A stretch of DNA of 64,000 nucleotides from Cydia pomonella (GCF_033807575.1 NC_084707.1:10278550-10342549); one strand, 5' to 3'. Positions 45,345-57,471 are shown, counted from the first letter of the stretch. The notes: a model not told the origin generated them from the sequence alone. Translations and numbers: made by a program.

Positions 45345-45577
45345 TTCTTATACAAATTGACTAAGTCCCACGGTAAGCTCAAGAAAGCTTGTGCCGTGGG
45401 TACTCAAACGATATATATATAATATACAGATACTTAAATACATAGAAAACATCCGTGAATCAGGAACAAATATCTGTACTCGTCACACAAAAATATGCCC
45501 TTACCGGGATTCGAACTCAGGACCAACGGCTTTATAGGCAGGGTCACTTTCACTACCCACTAGGCCAAACCGGTCAA
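45345..45577 (-). repeat. tRNA-derived SINE, full-length copy
   Basis: On the minus strand: head GACCGGTTTGGCCTAGTGGG, B box AGTTCGAATCC (about 45507-45517), body GTGTGACGAGTACAG, CCTGATTCACGG, then GCACAAGCTTTCTTGAGCTT, CCGTGGGACTTAGTCAATTT and an AT-rich tail. It supplies the uninterrupted reference for the split copy. Confidence 0.85.
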
Positions 45578-46190
45578 CAAATCTATTTGAACACTGTTAT
45601 AAAAGCTAGAAAGATTAATGTGTCCAGAATGTGTCCTTTTCTTATGCGCTAAGTTTTGGTGCAAGCCGCTGAGATATATAGTACCTACCTAATAATCCCA
45701 ATAATAATAAAAGTGATTCTAATGAGCTGTTTTGCTTTTCTAATTCTATTCTCATAATAGAAATACAAAATGAATGCATCTGGTATTATTGGGTAAATTT
45801 TCGAATCAACTATTTTCCGGACATTGCACCTGACTGAGCTCCGAAGAACCAAAACTCAGCAGCGGCACTAAGAGTTGCTCGCAGTTATTTTGGGGCACGG
45901 GGGAGTTGATCACGAAGTGGTTCACTTTCGTCACCAACTAGAACGACAGTCGATCAATTAGCTTTATATCGTTAACATCAAGACAACCATATTTAGGTCA
46001 ACGTAAACATGCAATCTAGCTTTTTAGTGTTTTAGCTTTTAGATAGATAAAATTGTATCTCAGTGAAAGCATAATGCCATCCATCATTATATTTACTCTA
46101 CACCCATTAGTTAAGAACTCAATGAACTCAAAAAATAAGTAACTGAACTGCTGAGATACATTGTAATTAATTATTTTCTTTTCTGAACAC
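45578..46190. other. unassigned sequence
   Basis: No gene or element recognised. Confidence 0.35.
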
Positions 46191-46194
46191 AGTT

Positions 46195-46410
46195 CTTAGC
46201 TGTCACAATAGAGTGGAGCGCTGACAGACGGGCGCGCAACGGCAGATCATATCCGTCAAACAGGAGCGTTTGTTTGTGACACGCCGCTACCGTCTGCGCC
46301 CGAGTGCGCGCGTCGTGCCGACCTCTGTGCTACAGCCCAACCATCCAACCTCCAACCAGAACTACCATCACCTGTCCGTCGTTCGTCATTACACTTAGGT
46401 ACCGGCATTT
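46195..46410 (+). other. GC-rich island, possible promoter or 5' exon
   Basis: Abrupt GC/CpG-rich stretch. A plus frame is open for about 58 codons (…ISVKQERLFVTRRYRLRPSA…) up to TAG at 46397. The minus frame is also open. No domain recognised; strand undecided. Confidence 0.2.
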
Positions 46411-48095
46411 TACAATTCTTCGTACTACTTTCTAATAGCCGTCGAGTGCGCATGAACATTTGCATAAGTATTTAGGCAAATAATTATTCGCATCTTAGAT
46501 ATATCTTCTTTGATTGTTTTGCGACAGTTGACAATCGTGTAAGTCGATTCATGATTGACAATAGTCGCGAATCATTCGTGCACGTCAGATTACCTTTTAA
46601 TCTGAACTAAAATGCTAGAAAGTTGTTTGATCACAATATGATGCAAAGTGGGTGGTCTGATTGGAAGCCATCTAATACCCAATTGCCCAGGTTCTTGACT
46701 GCGTAGGCAACAACTAGTGTATAATAACTACGTGTTTAGTGGTGCATGTTTTTATAAGATAATAACTTACGAGAATGAATTAGGATAAGTGCTTACGAGG
46801 CATTGCAAAAGAGCACTAATATCGGATTTATGATCCGTAAACCCCATTGTGATTAATGTTGAGTTTAACGATGCCGGAGTCGGCCTAGGCTCTGGAGATG
46901 CGTCGCGAATTGGACTAATACTCAAAGTGTTTGCCTTAAGCGATTTATCACTTTATGGTCAGCACGAGCCAAGTGTATTTCACGAGCCGGACAAAGAATT
47001 GAATCATAAATATTAATCAAGATTGCAATAAAATCCGTACAGCGCAGTCATACGCGCAGCCGCGGGCTTGAAGCGCCAGCCCACTTACGTTCACTTGTTC
47101 TGACGAGCATAAATTATTTTTCCGAGTAGCCTCATATCCCAAACCTAATATGGTAGGTACACAAAGAACTGCGAAAGTTTTAATAGTGACAAATGACACA
47201 AGAGAGTCACACGTAGAAATAAATGGTTAGATGCAATCTGACATTTACAAAACCATGCGTGGGTGAATTGTTGTTACTCTGGCTGGTGAACTCGCACTAC
47301 TCGCGGCATACCTGCCGTAAGCGATATATGGCGATAGGGTAACATACATAAATTTTATCTTCGTTGATATTCCTACGTTCAACGGAACTTATGAATACTG
47401 GACTGCTAGAATCTAGAGCTTGCACTTTATGAGCAAGCACAGTCTTTTCATACATGCGAGTGCATGACAAAGGCTCTTGTTAATTATTAACTGTTTTGAA
47501 AGTACGACACGATCAGTTGTCATGTCTCGGTTTTATTAGTAACGGCATATTGCGGCACGACTGCGACCAGAGACGACATTACACGAGAGGTCCCATGACT
47601 TATTGAATGGCCTTAAGTAGTCATAATGGTCTAGCACAGCAGTTTCTTTCTAAACTCAACAAATTAGTTAAAATGTACATGTATGCCATATATTGGTAAT
47701 AATCGGCTCGTTATTTACAATTTAATGTATGTGTTCATGTAAATTAAATACATGAACTTCGTCATCAGTAGTAGGTATATCCATCTGCCAGATCAGGCAT
47801 TCCCCCCTTATTACCCAAGTGAAAGATATTTCTATGAATGCGAAGAAGTAGGTATATTTGTAATGTTAGAAAACAAAATTTACTCCACACCATACGCAAT
47901 TAAGCGTATGGCAATAATTATGACAACTGCCTGAACAGCAAAGTTCACAGGTAGTTTGTAAGCGTAATAGCCACAATATTCGCGCCGCAGTGGTGCCTAG
48001 TAGACTGGAAGTAAATCAACGTTGACATTTATAGCTAAACAGTAAGTTCAAAGACAATGCGTTGGCAGATCGTTTTGGCATAATGTTGGTGATAG
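46411..48095. other. unassigned sequence
   Basis: No supported gene. ORFs 47017-47199 (minus) and 47752-47934 (plus) show no domain or splice context. Confidence 0.35.
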
Positions 48096-48100
48096 TACAG

Positions 48101-48285
48101 TGGTAGGAAACAAGAATCCATGGGCATGAGTCAGGCGGGTGCGCTGGCGACGTCGCAGGCGACGGGCGGCGCGGCGGCCGGGTCGGCGGTGGCGCAACGC
48201 CTGCGCAGCGCCCGCCGCCGCCGCGCCGGCGCGGAGCGCGGTTCGCTCCGTCACCTCCGTCCCAATAATCATATTTCACATCTGT
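48101..48285 (+). other. very GC-rich candidate coding exon
   Basis: After an acceptor-like GTGATAGTACAG (to 48100), a plus frame reads GRKQESMGMSQAGALATSQA, then TGGAAAGSAVAQRLRSARRR, and ends at a TGA near 48285. The Ala/Gly/Ser-rich stretch is protein-like, but both minus frames are also open, as expected at about 80 percent GC. Function unknown. Confidence 0.3.
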
Positions 48286-48375
48286 GACTACCCATTGTTG
48301 GCATAATCAAAAACATAGCTTCACCACGGCACATATGTATTATAAAATAATAATTTTAATGTATGAACATTGCAG

Positions 48376-48440
48376 TATATAAATAAATAAATAAATATGA
48401 TAGGGACAGCCTTACACAAATTGACTTACATACTCTACAA
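48376..48440 (-). repeat. SINE 3' tail fragment
   Basis: AAATAAATAAATAAATATGA, GGGACAGCCTTACACAAATT and GACTTA match the complement of the SINE 3' end. Confidence 0.5.
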
Positions 48441-50029
48441 GTAGGTTCATATTTACTTAACTTGATTATATAAACAACAGTCGGCAATCGGCAGCGTATA
48501 AAATACTATATGATATGTCTTAAGGGTAAATTTCTTTATTCTTCAATTTAGGCATTAATTAACATAATGCACTATGAATGTCCAAAATGTACAGAATTAA
48601 AATTAATCATTTAAAATAATTACAAACATAGCTGCATTAAATACATAAAAACACATAACATTAATAACGTCGTAGGTATATTACGTTGGAAATAAAGATA
48701 ACATATTTAAGTAAATTCGCGGTTTTAAATGTTTTAATACCTATGTGTTCAAAACGCGAAAGTTTTAAATGTAGATAACAATTAGTATACATATCTCGAA
48801 AAAAAAAACAATTTCAATTATTTAACCATTACTTTGGTTTGTCACTTAAGTAAATTTTCACGTCAGGAGCTCAAACAAGGGTAATTTGCTGCTTAAAAAC
48901 AGTGAGCAAAATACGATTTTGCTCACTGCACAAAATAACATTCAAGTAACCTTTATATGGAATGTCATTTCAACGTACGGAGGCTAATACAAGTTCGAAA
49001 TATTTGGATTCTATTGTATTTGTCCCTTTCACGTTATTAGTAAAAAGAAAGAGACAAAAATGTTCATACGTAATTCACCGGTCTATTGACGGTTTATAAT
49101 AGACCTCCGAAATAAGTCAGACCGCATCGTTACAAAACATTCTACGAGTCTTCTTTCGTAATAATTAATTAATGAAATAATAAATAAATAAAAATGTTTT
49201 ATTCAGTATCTTAATTAATTACATAGTCTGATCTGGTGCCCCTGTTTAAGTATTATAAATACTTGTGTTAAGAGTCCTTATTCCTACAGACGAGCGTATT
49301 TTGTAAAATGCTTCCTTTTTCATTCAAGATTACGACGTAACTATTAGTATTTATTCAAAAACTGATAACGTACTGAAATAATCGTTTCCTAAACTAGGGG
49401 CTCCAACAGTTCAAATTTTCATTTTCTCTTTTAAACCTCTTTTTTAATGAGGTTTTTTGGGAGTCTTTTCCAAATTTTGCAGTGAGATGTGGCGTTTCGG
49501 TTCTCAATTTTGCTATAAACAAGAATCATTTGGTACATGAATGACTACAATTTGATTCAACATATCTCGTACGAGGGGCTGGAATGATTAACAATCGAAG
49601 ATTCATTTGAAAAAACTGATAAAATACCTTCCGAGTTTTCTTCATTTTTTTGGCGAAAACAGGGTTTTATTATATTTTATTTCCGCAAATTGTACGCATA
49701 TTTTGCTTTAAAAATAATATTATAGCAAAGTGTAACTTTATGTTAACCTATAAAAAAAAAATCGTAGCTATGGGACCTACATTGCCGTAAATTTATATTT
49801 TTTTAAAACACGTATAAATCACGCAGCAGCGACGCCCCGCTCTCAGTCCGCGCGGAGCGCGCTTAGAGGACGGACCTGTGCTCGATTGTCAGGCATTCGT
49901 TGCGATCGTAATCAGCTACGGAGTTCCGAGAAGTGCTATATACTGCGATTAGAAAATCTTAATAAAAGTTCATTTTTTACAGTATGCCTAACAGACTCGC
50001 TTATTGATGGATTTTCAGTGTTACTTTTT
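48441..50029. other. unassigned sequence with one perfect hairpin
   Basis: CAGTGAGCAAAAT-ACG-ATTTTGCTCACTG (48900-48928) is a perfect 13-bp hairpin. A GC-rich block at 49820-49930 has no clear frame. Otherwise no gene recognised. Confidence 0.35.
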
Positions 50030-50035
50030 TTTTAA

Positions 50036-50190
50036 TACTAAGTCGGTGGCAAACAAGCATACGGCCCGCATATGTACGCCTGCAACTCCAGAGGAGTTAC
50101 ATGCGCGTTGCCGACCCTAACCCCCTCCCGCCCCTCGTTGAGCTCTGGCAACCTTACTCACCGGCAGGAACACAACACTATGAGTAAGGT
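50036..50190 (-). repeat. dispersed repeat GGCAAACAAGCATACGGCCC, copy 3
   Basis: T-rich start, then TCGGTGGCAAACAAGCATAC, GTACGCCTGCAACTCCAGAG, GCGCGTTGCCGACC, CGTTGAGCTCTGGCAACCTT. It lies directly beside the left end of the palindromic satellite element. Confidence 0.65.
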
Positions 50191-50277
50191 CTAGTGTTAT
50201 TTGGCTGCGATTTTCTGAAAAACGCATTTTCACTTGAAATTACGTTAGGGTTTGCATTATTATTTTTGACCCGGATG

Positions 50278-52135
50278 AAGTCCAAGTTCTCATGATGGAG
50301 TCAGGAGTTGGTCACCAGAACTCCTAATCTACTAATTATAATCCCATCGTGTTTGGGCTCAAAAGATTTGCCCTGACGAACACCATCGATCTAGATGAGG
50401 TCCAGGGTCTCATGATGGAGTCAGGAGTTGGTCACTAGAACTCCTAATCTACTCATTATAATTCCATCGTGTTTGGGCTCAACAGAGTTGCCCTGATGAG
50501 CACCTTCAATCTAGATGAGGTCCAGGGTCTCATGATGGAGTCAGGAGCTGGTCACCAGAACTCCTAATCTACTCATCATAACTCCATCGTGTTTGGGTTC
50601 AATAGAGTTGCCCTGACGAGCACCATCAATCTAGATGAGGTCCAGGATCTCATGATGGAGTCAGGAGCTGGTCACCAGAACTCCTAATCTACTCATCATA
50701 ACTCCATCGTGTTTGGGCTCAATAGATTTGCCCTAATGAACACCATCGATCTAGATGAGGCCCAGGGTCTCATGATGGAGTCAGGAGTTGGTCACCAGAA
50801 CTCCTAAACTACTCATCATAACCTCATCGTGTTCGGGCTCAATAGATTTGCCCTGACGAGCATCATCAATCTAGATAAAGTCCAGGGTCTCATGATGGAG
50901 TCAGGAGTTGATCACTAGAACTCCTAATCTACTCATTATAATTCCAACGTGTTTGGGCTCAAAAGATTTGCCCTGATGAGCACCATCGATCTAGATGAGG
51001 TCCAGGGTCTCATAATGGAGTCAGGAGTTGGTCACCAGAACTCCTACTCTACTCATCATAACTCCATCGTGTTTGGGCTCAATAGAGTTGCCCTGACGAG
51101 CACCTTCAATCTAGATGAGGTCCAGGGTCTCATGATGGAGTCAGGAGCTGGTCACCAGAACTCCTAATCTACTCATCATAACTCCATCGTGTTTGGGTTC
51201 AATAGAGTTGCCCTGACGAGCACCATCAATCTAGATGAGGTCCAGAGTCTCATGATGGAGTCAGGAGCTGGTTACCAGAACTCCTAATCTACTCATCATA
51301 ACTCCATCGTGTTTGGGCTCAATAGATTTGCCCTGATGAACACCATCGATCTAGATGAGGCCCAGGGTCTCATGATGGAGTTAGGAGTTGGTCACCAGAA
51401 CTCCTAATCTACTCATCATAACCTCATCGTGTTCGGGCTCAATAGATTTGCCCTGACGAGCATCATCAATCTAGATAAAGTCCAGGGTCTCATGATGGAG
51501 TCAGGAGTTGGTCACTAGAACTCCTAATCTACTCATTATAATTCCAACGTGTTTGGGCTCAATAGATTTGCCCTGATGAACACCATCGATCTAGATGAGG
51601 CCCAGGGTCTCATGATGGAGTCAGGAGTTGGTCACCAGAACTCCTAATCTACTCATCATAACTCCATCGTGTTAGGGCTCAAAAGATTTGCCCTGACGAG
51701 CACCATCGATCTAGATGAGGTCCAGGGTCTCATGATGGAGTCAGGAGTTGGTCACCAGAACTCCTAATCTACTCATCATAACTCCATCGTGTTTGGGCTC
51801 AAAAGATTTGCCCTGACGAGCACCATCGATCTAGATGAGGTCCAGGGTCTCATGATGGAGTCAGGAGTTGGTCACCAGAACTCCTAATCTACTCATCATA
51901 ACTCCATCGTGTATGGGCTCAATAGAGTTGCCCTGACGAGCACCATCAATCTAGATCAGGTCCAGGGTCTCATGATGGACTCAGGAGTTGATCACCAGAA
52001 CTCCTAGTCTATTCATCATAACTCCATCGTGTTTGGGCTCAAAATATTTGCCCTGACGAGTACCATCGATCTAGATTAAGTCGAGGGTCTCATGATGGAC
52101 TCAGTAGTTGGTCACCAGAACTAATCTATTCATCA
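50278..52135 (+). repeat. left arm: 120-bp tandem array, about 16 copies
   Basis: Exact 120-bp period with the landmark TCATGATGGAGTCAGGAG in every unit. A 600-bp super-period is visible: CACCTTCAATCTAGATGAGG at 50501 and 51101; GTTCGGGCTC and CATCATCAATCTAGATAAAG lines at 50821 and 51421. Units are roughly 90-98 percent alike. Confidence 0.92.
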
Positions 52136-52149
52136 TAATGGTAATTTGA

Positions 52150-53233
52150 TGGTGCTTGTCGGAGTAAATCTATTGAGCCCAAACACGATGGAGTTATGAT
52201 AAATAGATTACGAGTTCTGGTGACCAACTCCTGACTCCATCATGAGACCCTGGACTTCATCTAGATCGATGGTACTCGTCAGGGCAAATCTTTTGAGCCC
52301 AAACACGATGGAATTATAATGAGTAGATTAGGAGTTCTAGTGACCAACTCCTGACTCCATCATGAGACCCTGAACGTCATCTAGATTGATGGTGCTCGTG
52401 AGGGCAAATCTATTGAGCCCAAACACGATGGAGTTATGATGAGTAGATTAGGAATTATGGTGACCAACTCCTGACTCCATCATGAGACCCTGGACTTCAT
52501 CTAGATCGATGGTACTCGTCAGGGCAAATCTTTTGAGCCCAAACACGATGGAATTATAATGAGTAGATTAGGAGTTCTGGTGACCAACTCCTGACTCCAT
52601 CATGAGACCCTGAACGTCATCTAGATTGATGGTGCTCGTGAGGGCAAATCTATTGAGCCCAAACACGATGGAGTTATGATGAGTAGATTAGGAATTATGG
52701 TGACCAACTCCTGACTCCATCATGAGACCCTGGACTTCATCTAGATCGATGGTACTCGTCAGGGCAAATCTTTTGAGCCCAAACACGATGGAATTATAAT
52801 GAGTAGATTAGGAGTTCTGGTGACCAACTCCTGACTCCATCATGAGACCCTGGACTTCATTTAGATCGATGGTACTCGTCAGGGCAAATCTATTGAGCTC
52901 GAATACGATGGAATTATAATGAGTAGATTAGGAGTTCTAGTGACCTACTCCTGACTCCATCATGAGACCCTGGACTTCATCTAGATTGATGGTGCTCATC
53001 AGGGTAAATCTATTGAGCCCAAACTCGATGGAGTTATGAGTAGATTAGGAGTTCTGGGGAGTTCTGGTGACCAACTCCTGACTCCGTCATGAGACCCTGG
53101 ACCTCATCTAGATCGATGGTGTTCGTCAGGGCAAATCTTTTGAGCCCAAGCACGATGGAATTATAATGAGTAGATTAGGAGTTCTGGTGACCAACTCCTG
53201 ACTCCATCATAAGAACCTGGATGGACTTCATTC
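52150..53233 (-). repeat. right arm: the same 120-bp monomer inverted, about 9 copies
   Basis: CTCCTGACTCCATCATGAGA recurs every 120 bp. Alternate units are nearly identical (52261, 52501 and 52741 lines are the same over 60 bp), so this arm has a 240-bp super-period unlike the left arm's 600-bp one. One unit carries a 15-bp duplication near 53050. Confidence 0.92.
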
Positions 53234-53289
53234 GGGTCAAAAATAATAATACAAACCCTAACGTGATTTCAAATAACACTGAAACTCTA

Positions 53290-53727
53290 TAGCACTAATG
53301 TGCGCAAACGATTGGCATCTTGACTACGCAGCATGGGTGCGTAGCCACCATGCCAATCGATACGACAACGAAACACTATCTGTCTCTCTCTCGTACTAAT
53401 ATGCACAAACGATTGGCATCTTGGCTGGGCAGCATGGGTGCGTAGCCAACATGCCAAACGTTTACGATACGACAAGGAAACACTATCTGTCTCTCTATCG
53501 CACTAATATGCGCAATCGATTGGCTTCTTGGCTAGGTATCATGGGTGCGTAGCCAACATGCCAATCATTTACGATACGACAACGAAACACTACTCTCTCT
53601 CTATCGCACTAATATACGCAAACGATTGGTATTTTGGCTAGGCACTAAGCAAGTGTGTGGCCAACATGCCAATCGTTTACGATACGACAATGAAACACTA
53701 TCTGTCTCTCTATCGCACTAATATACT
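53290..53727 (+). repeat. four-copy ~107-bp tandem repeat with internal inverted arms
   Basis: Each unit has CGCACTAATATGCGCAAACG or a variant, ATTGGCATCTTGGCT, GTAGCCAACATGCCAATCGT, TTACGATACGACAACGAAAC and ACTATCTGTCTCTCT. CGATTGGCAT...ATGCCAATCG makes a hairpin in each unit. Motifs overlap those of the 18.7-kb MITE, so the array looks like an expanded MITE. Confidence 0.8.
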
Positions 53728-55960
53728 TTATTTATACCTGCAGTCATTTAGTAACTTCTTCATTTTCCATTGGTGTGAAAGAGACAGAATAAAGAGCAAG
53801 GGTTATAGTACACTCTGTAGTCTGTACACTTAGCAGTAGTGTACATAAAAAAAAAACTACTTTGCATATACAATAAAATAAAGAGTGCCCATATGATATC
53901 ATATGACACTAAAATTAATGTTGCTTGAAATTATATTGAAAACTATCAAGATTATTCTAGTCTGCATTGAAACGCGCGTCGCGTTGCCGGCGCTCGCGTA
54001 CCGAGCGCCAACGCCATCTATCGAGCGTTATTTCGTGAAATCGGAGAACGCTCCAAGGATTAAGGGCTCTTAAGAGAACACCGCTCTTCCACTTCTATAA
54101 ATAAAAGTTTAAAATTTAATAAAAACATAATATATTACGTATTTTATTATACAATCAAAACAATGAACTTATAAAGATGTACGCAATTGTTACGCAAAGT
54201 AAATAATTATACTTTTAACGATCACTACTAAGGTTGACAAATAGTAGTATCCGCAATTCGGACCATATCTTACCATTACGTACCTTGTCTCTGCAACTGA
54301 CTGTACTGTGTTTGAGTCAACCTTCCTTTGAAAGTCGACCTTCCGCTCTAGCGATGACCATGTAATCATGTAATATGTACACACCTACTTGGATAAGGAG
54401 ATATTAATCTTATTCTCCGAGTATCGTAAATCGTTTTCGAATTAAGTTAGGTTCTAATTAAGTCTAAACAAACAACCATAAATTACTTAATATTATTTAA
54501 TCTGTTACCTGTTGGATCATCTCGACGTAGGCCACCAATGATCGACTATACCATCGTGTACCTGGTTCTCATGGGCAGCATAGCGTAATATGATATTTAT
54601 TGATTTCTGCCGGAGCGTCGCTTAATGAATGCGGAGCACATTTCACGATTTCTCACGATAGGTTTGGGAACGAGTTTTTTTCTCGTTTCATTTCTCTCGG
54701 CAAACAATAGATCACCGAGCGCGGATGGAGGGTTGTGAGTGCGTCGCCGCTTGCGCGTACGCATGTCGTAGATTGGCTCCTGCTCATTAAGGTCAAAATA
54801 TTTCAGAGGTCATACAAAAATGCTTGAGTCAAAAAAAATATAGAATAATAATTACCTCTGGAACACGATCAAGTAAAAAGAAAAGGTCACTGTAGGTAGG
54901 ACCTGTTGGTACCTAAGGTAAGGTAACTGGCAAAAAATAGTAGTTTTATATGTATATTTATAAACATGAGATCTAAAATACACATTTTGAAGAATATTAA
55001 AATGTATAAAGATTTATCTATGCTCGATTCTATAGTAGGTAAATTCTCTAATGTCAGATAATTATGTTATTTAAGTACACAAGTTAAATATTGTATTTAC
55101 CTATTGAGTTAAGCAGTCATAAAAATATGTAATTATGTATTTTTTTTCTATACATGTTTTAAACTAAAATATTTATTTTATTACTTATTTATGTCAATAT
55201 TATCGACAAAGCAGGTACATATGAAATAAAACAAAAACAAATAAAAAAAAGTGTGTCATTTATATACAGCCGCACTATAACAGAGTCGACTACCAGGGCG
55301 GGGAGTCCCGGCGGCCGCGAACCAGTTCCGAACTGAACCTGTCAACGTACTTCCTGAATTACGCATGCTAAAATAATCTCTAACTGCTAAAATGCACATT
55401 AAAAGTACGCATTTAAAATTTGAATGATAAAGTACATCGTTGCAAAACTTGAGAAACATTTTTTATTTCATCCATATGCATTTTTACAGCATATATTTAC
55501 CTTTGTGTAACTTAAAAGGGGTTAATGATTCTATCCGGCCTCCGACAAGTAGTTGTGAGAGATCCCACTGCTACCTGACTATTTGTGAAGCACTGCATAT
55601 GCACACATTGTAATAGTCACTAATACGAGTCTTATTTATATTGCAAAGAGGCAGGACGAGCGGAAGCAGCTACCTGTCTCGTGAGAACTGACAGCGGATG
55701 CTGACTGCATAGTAGAGATTCAATACTTCGAATTGGAGGTTTAGATTATTGTGCAACTACTTACAGATTTTAGATCATCGTATGTTACACGTTTTTCTGG
55801 TAGGGTAGATACGTGTAAGTATTAGCGTAGGGTATATAAATTGCCCGGATGACCACGCGAATAGTGTTGATAACTTCACCCGCGTACATATAGATATTGA
55901 TTATATTGCTGTATTTATTATTAAAAAAAGGAGGATTTTTGGCCGAAGGGTGTCAAGTTT
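53728..55960. other. unassigned sequence
   Basis: A GC-rich block at 53965-54040 (GCGCTCGCGTACCGAGCGCC palindrome) may be another repeat. No gene recognised; a small GC-rich patch at 54720-54780 is unassigned. Confidence 0.35.
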
Positions 55961-55962
55961 CG

Positions 55963-56090
55963 GCGGTTCCGCGGCCGGCTCCCTGACACAGCCGGGTTGC
56001 GAAATGCATCGCAGCCATAGTTTTTATGATATGTATGGTAGTTTTAAGGTATTTATCTATGGGCCCATAGTTGCCTGAAAATAAAGTTTT
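55963..56090 (+). repeat. composite repeat fragment
   Basis: First part (GCGGCCGGCTCCCTGACAC, GGTTGCGAAATGCATCGCAG) matches 28335-28410. Second part (AAGGTATTTATCTATGGGCC, ATAGTTGCCTGAAAA) matches 36605-36650. It may preserve the order of one longer retroposon end. Confidence 0.5.
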
Positions 56091-56621
56091 TCATTTCATT
56101 TCATGTCATTATTCATAGTGTACATGTACCGGGTGTGGCCAGTAGCACGAGCAAGCAATTAATTTTTTTTTTTGAAAAATAATCATTTTTGGCACAAATT
56201 TTTATCGTCGACTGGCGCAAACGGCACATGTTTCTTACAGCTTACTATTAGCTATATATAATTTATAAACCAATACAATTGCCACCATTTAGTAGCTCAT
56301 TAAAGAAAAACTAAACTTAAAATTAACAACAAAAGTCGAACTAGGACAAGGACTTCATCAATTAAGATATAACTATTTGTATACAATAAATAGGCAACGA
56401 GTACTCATTGTGTCAATTCTAACAACCCCAAACACAATTAGTTTGCGTTGTTTTATCTCAAAGTTCCTATGGCCACCTCCTGTCTCCATCATGAGATCAG
56501 TTCCATGTCATCATAATATTGCATTGCCATCCGATTTACATGTATACAACATTTCTGTTCGATCAGAAATCCGGAAGTGGGTCAATTTATCATCGGCACT
56601 TACCATCAGGTGAGATTGTGG

Positions 56622-56933
56622 GGTTATTCGCGGATGGTCTAAAACGCAAAATGACTAGTGTAATATTTTGCCTATATCACTTTTAGTCTACATCGCGAAT
56701 GGTCTAGAACGTAAAATGCCTACATCATTTTCGTCGTTTTATCTTTACGTTCGGGCTCCTATTCTGGGCGGTTTGGCCTTCGGCCACTTGAAGATAACTA
56801 ACAAACCTAACCTACCTAATGAAATAAAAAAGTGGTCATTTTGCGTTCTAGACCGTTCGCGATGTAGACTAAAAGCGATATAAGCAAAATATTACACTAG
56901 TGATTTTGCGGTTTAGACCATCCGCGAATAACC
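56622..56933. mobile_element. 312-bp Mutator-like MITE with ~98-bp TIRs
   Basis: Ends GGTTATTCGCGGATGGTCTA and its complement TAGACCATCCGCGAATAACC begin inverted arms of about 98 bp (56622-56719 and 56836-56933). A 10-bp duplication GAGATTGTGG flanks it (56612-56621, 56934-56943). Long TIRs with a 9-11 bp duplication are the MULE signature. The target, CATCAGGTGAGATTGTGGTC and onward, looks like another dispersed repeat. The 71-codon frame inside is a shadow. Confidence 0.8.
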
Positions 56934-57471
56934 GAGATTGTGGTCAAATGCTTGCCATTTCCTAAAAAAAAAATTAGCTTCCAAGATTTGACCGACACTA
57001 ACTAACAAGGCAAGTTAAATAAAAGTTATAACAAATATTGTAGGTACTCCTCAGACGATAAAACTTTCGTTTTTTTAAAAACTTTTAAAAATTATGACTA
57101 TTTTAGATTTCCTACTTTTCATACAAAATAAATATTGTATGTACGATAACATCATTGTGATTCACGTTACTTGGCACGGTTTAAACATAACAAAATCGCA
57201 ATACCAAGCGTCTTACAATAAACTTTATGTTGGTCGGTTTGAGGAGTACAGCCTACAGTTTAATTTATTGCTCCAGTTGTTGGTTGTTGCCGGGTGTGCC
57301 CGATATAATGATTAAAGAAATATAAATAAACTTTACGGAAATAAGAGGTACCTACTTAAAAATTCTACCTAGACACAACACATACCTGCAACGATATTTT
57401 TCACCGGTTAACGAATCAGTCCGTTAATACTTATGAAATGGCAATTTCGTGATAAATTGAATGGCTAAGTA

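Larger units (their letters stand above)
50193..53280. mobile_element. 3.1-kb foldback element whose arms are opposing 120-bp tandem arrays
   Basis: Outer inverted ends are AGTGTTATTTG/CAAATAACACT. Inside lies a ~50-bp inverted repeat (50236-50287 and 53221-53270) including ACGTTAGGGTTTG, TTATTATTTTTGACCCG and ATGAAGTCCA. The left arm then runs as a direct array (50278-52135), and the right arm is the same monomer inverted (52150-53233). Only about 15 bp separate the arms, so each strand could fold into a ~1-kb hairpin. No transposase. The architecture resembles Drosophila FB/Galileo foldback elements in principle. Confidence 0.75.

Noticed and set aside
48016..48279. 87-codon minus ORF as the real product of the 48-kb island
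   Set aside because: P/R/G-rich peptide expected from high GC; the plus frame with an acceptor looks better, though neither is proved.
50949..51167. 72-codon ORF in the 120-bp array
   Set aside because: Arises because one monomer lost the recurring stop; no evidence of a gene.
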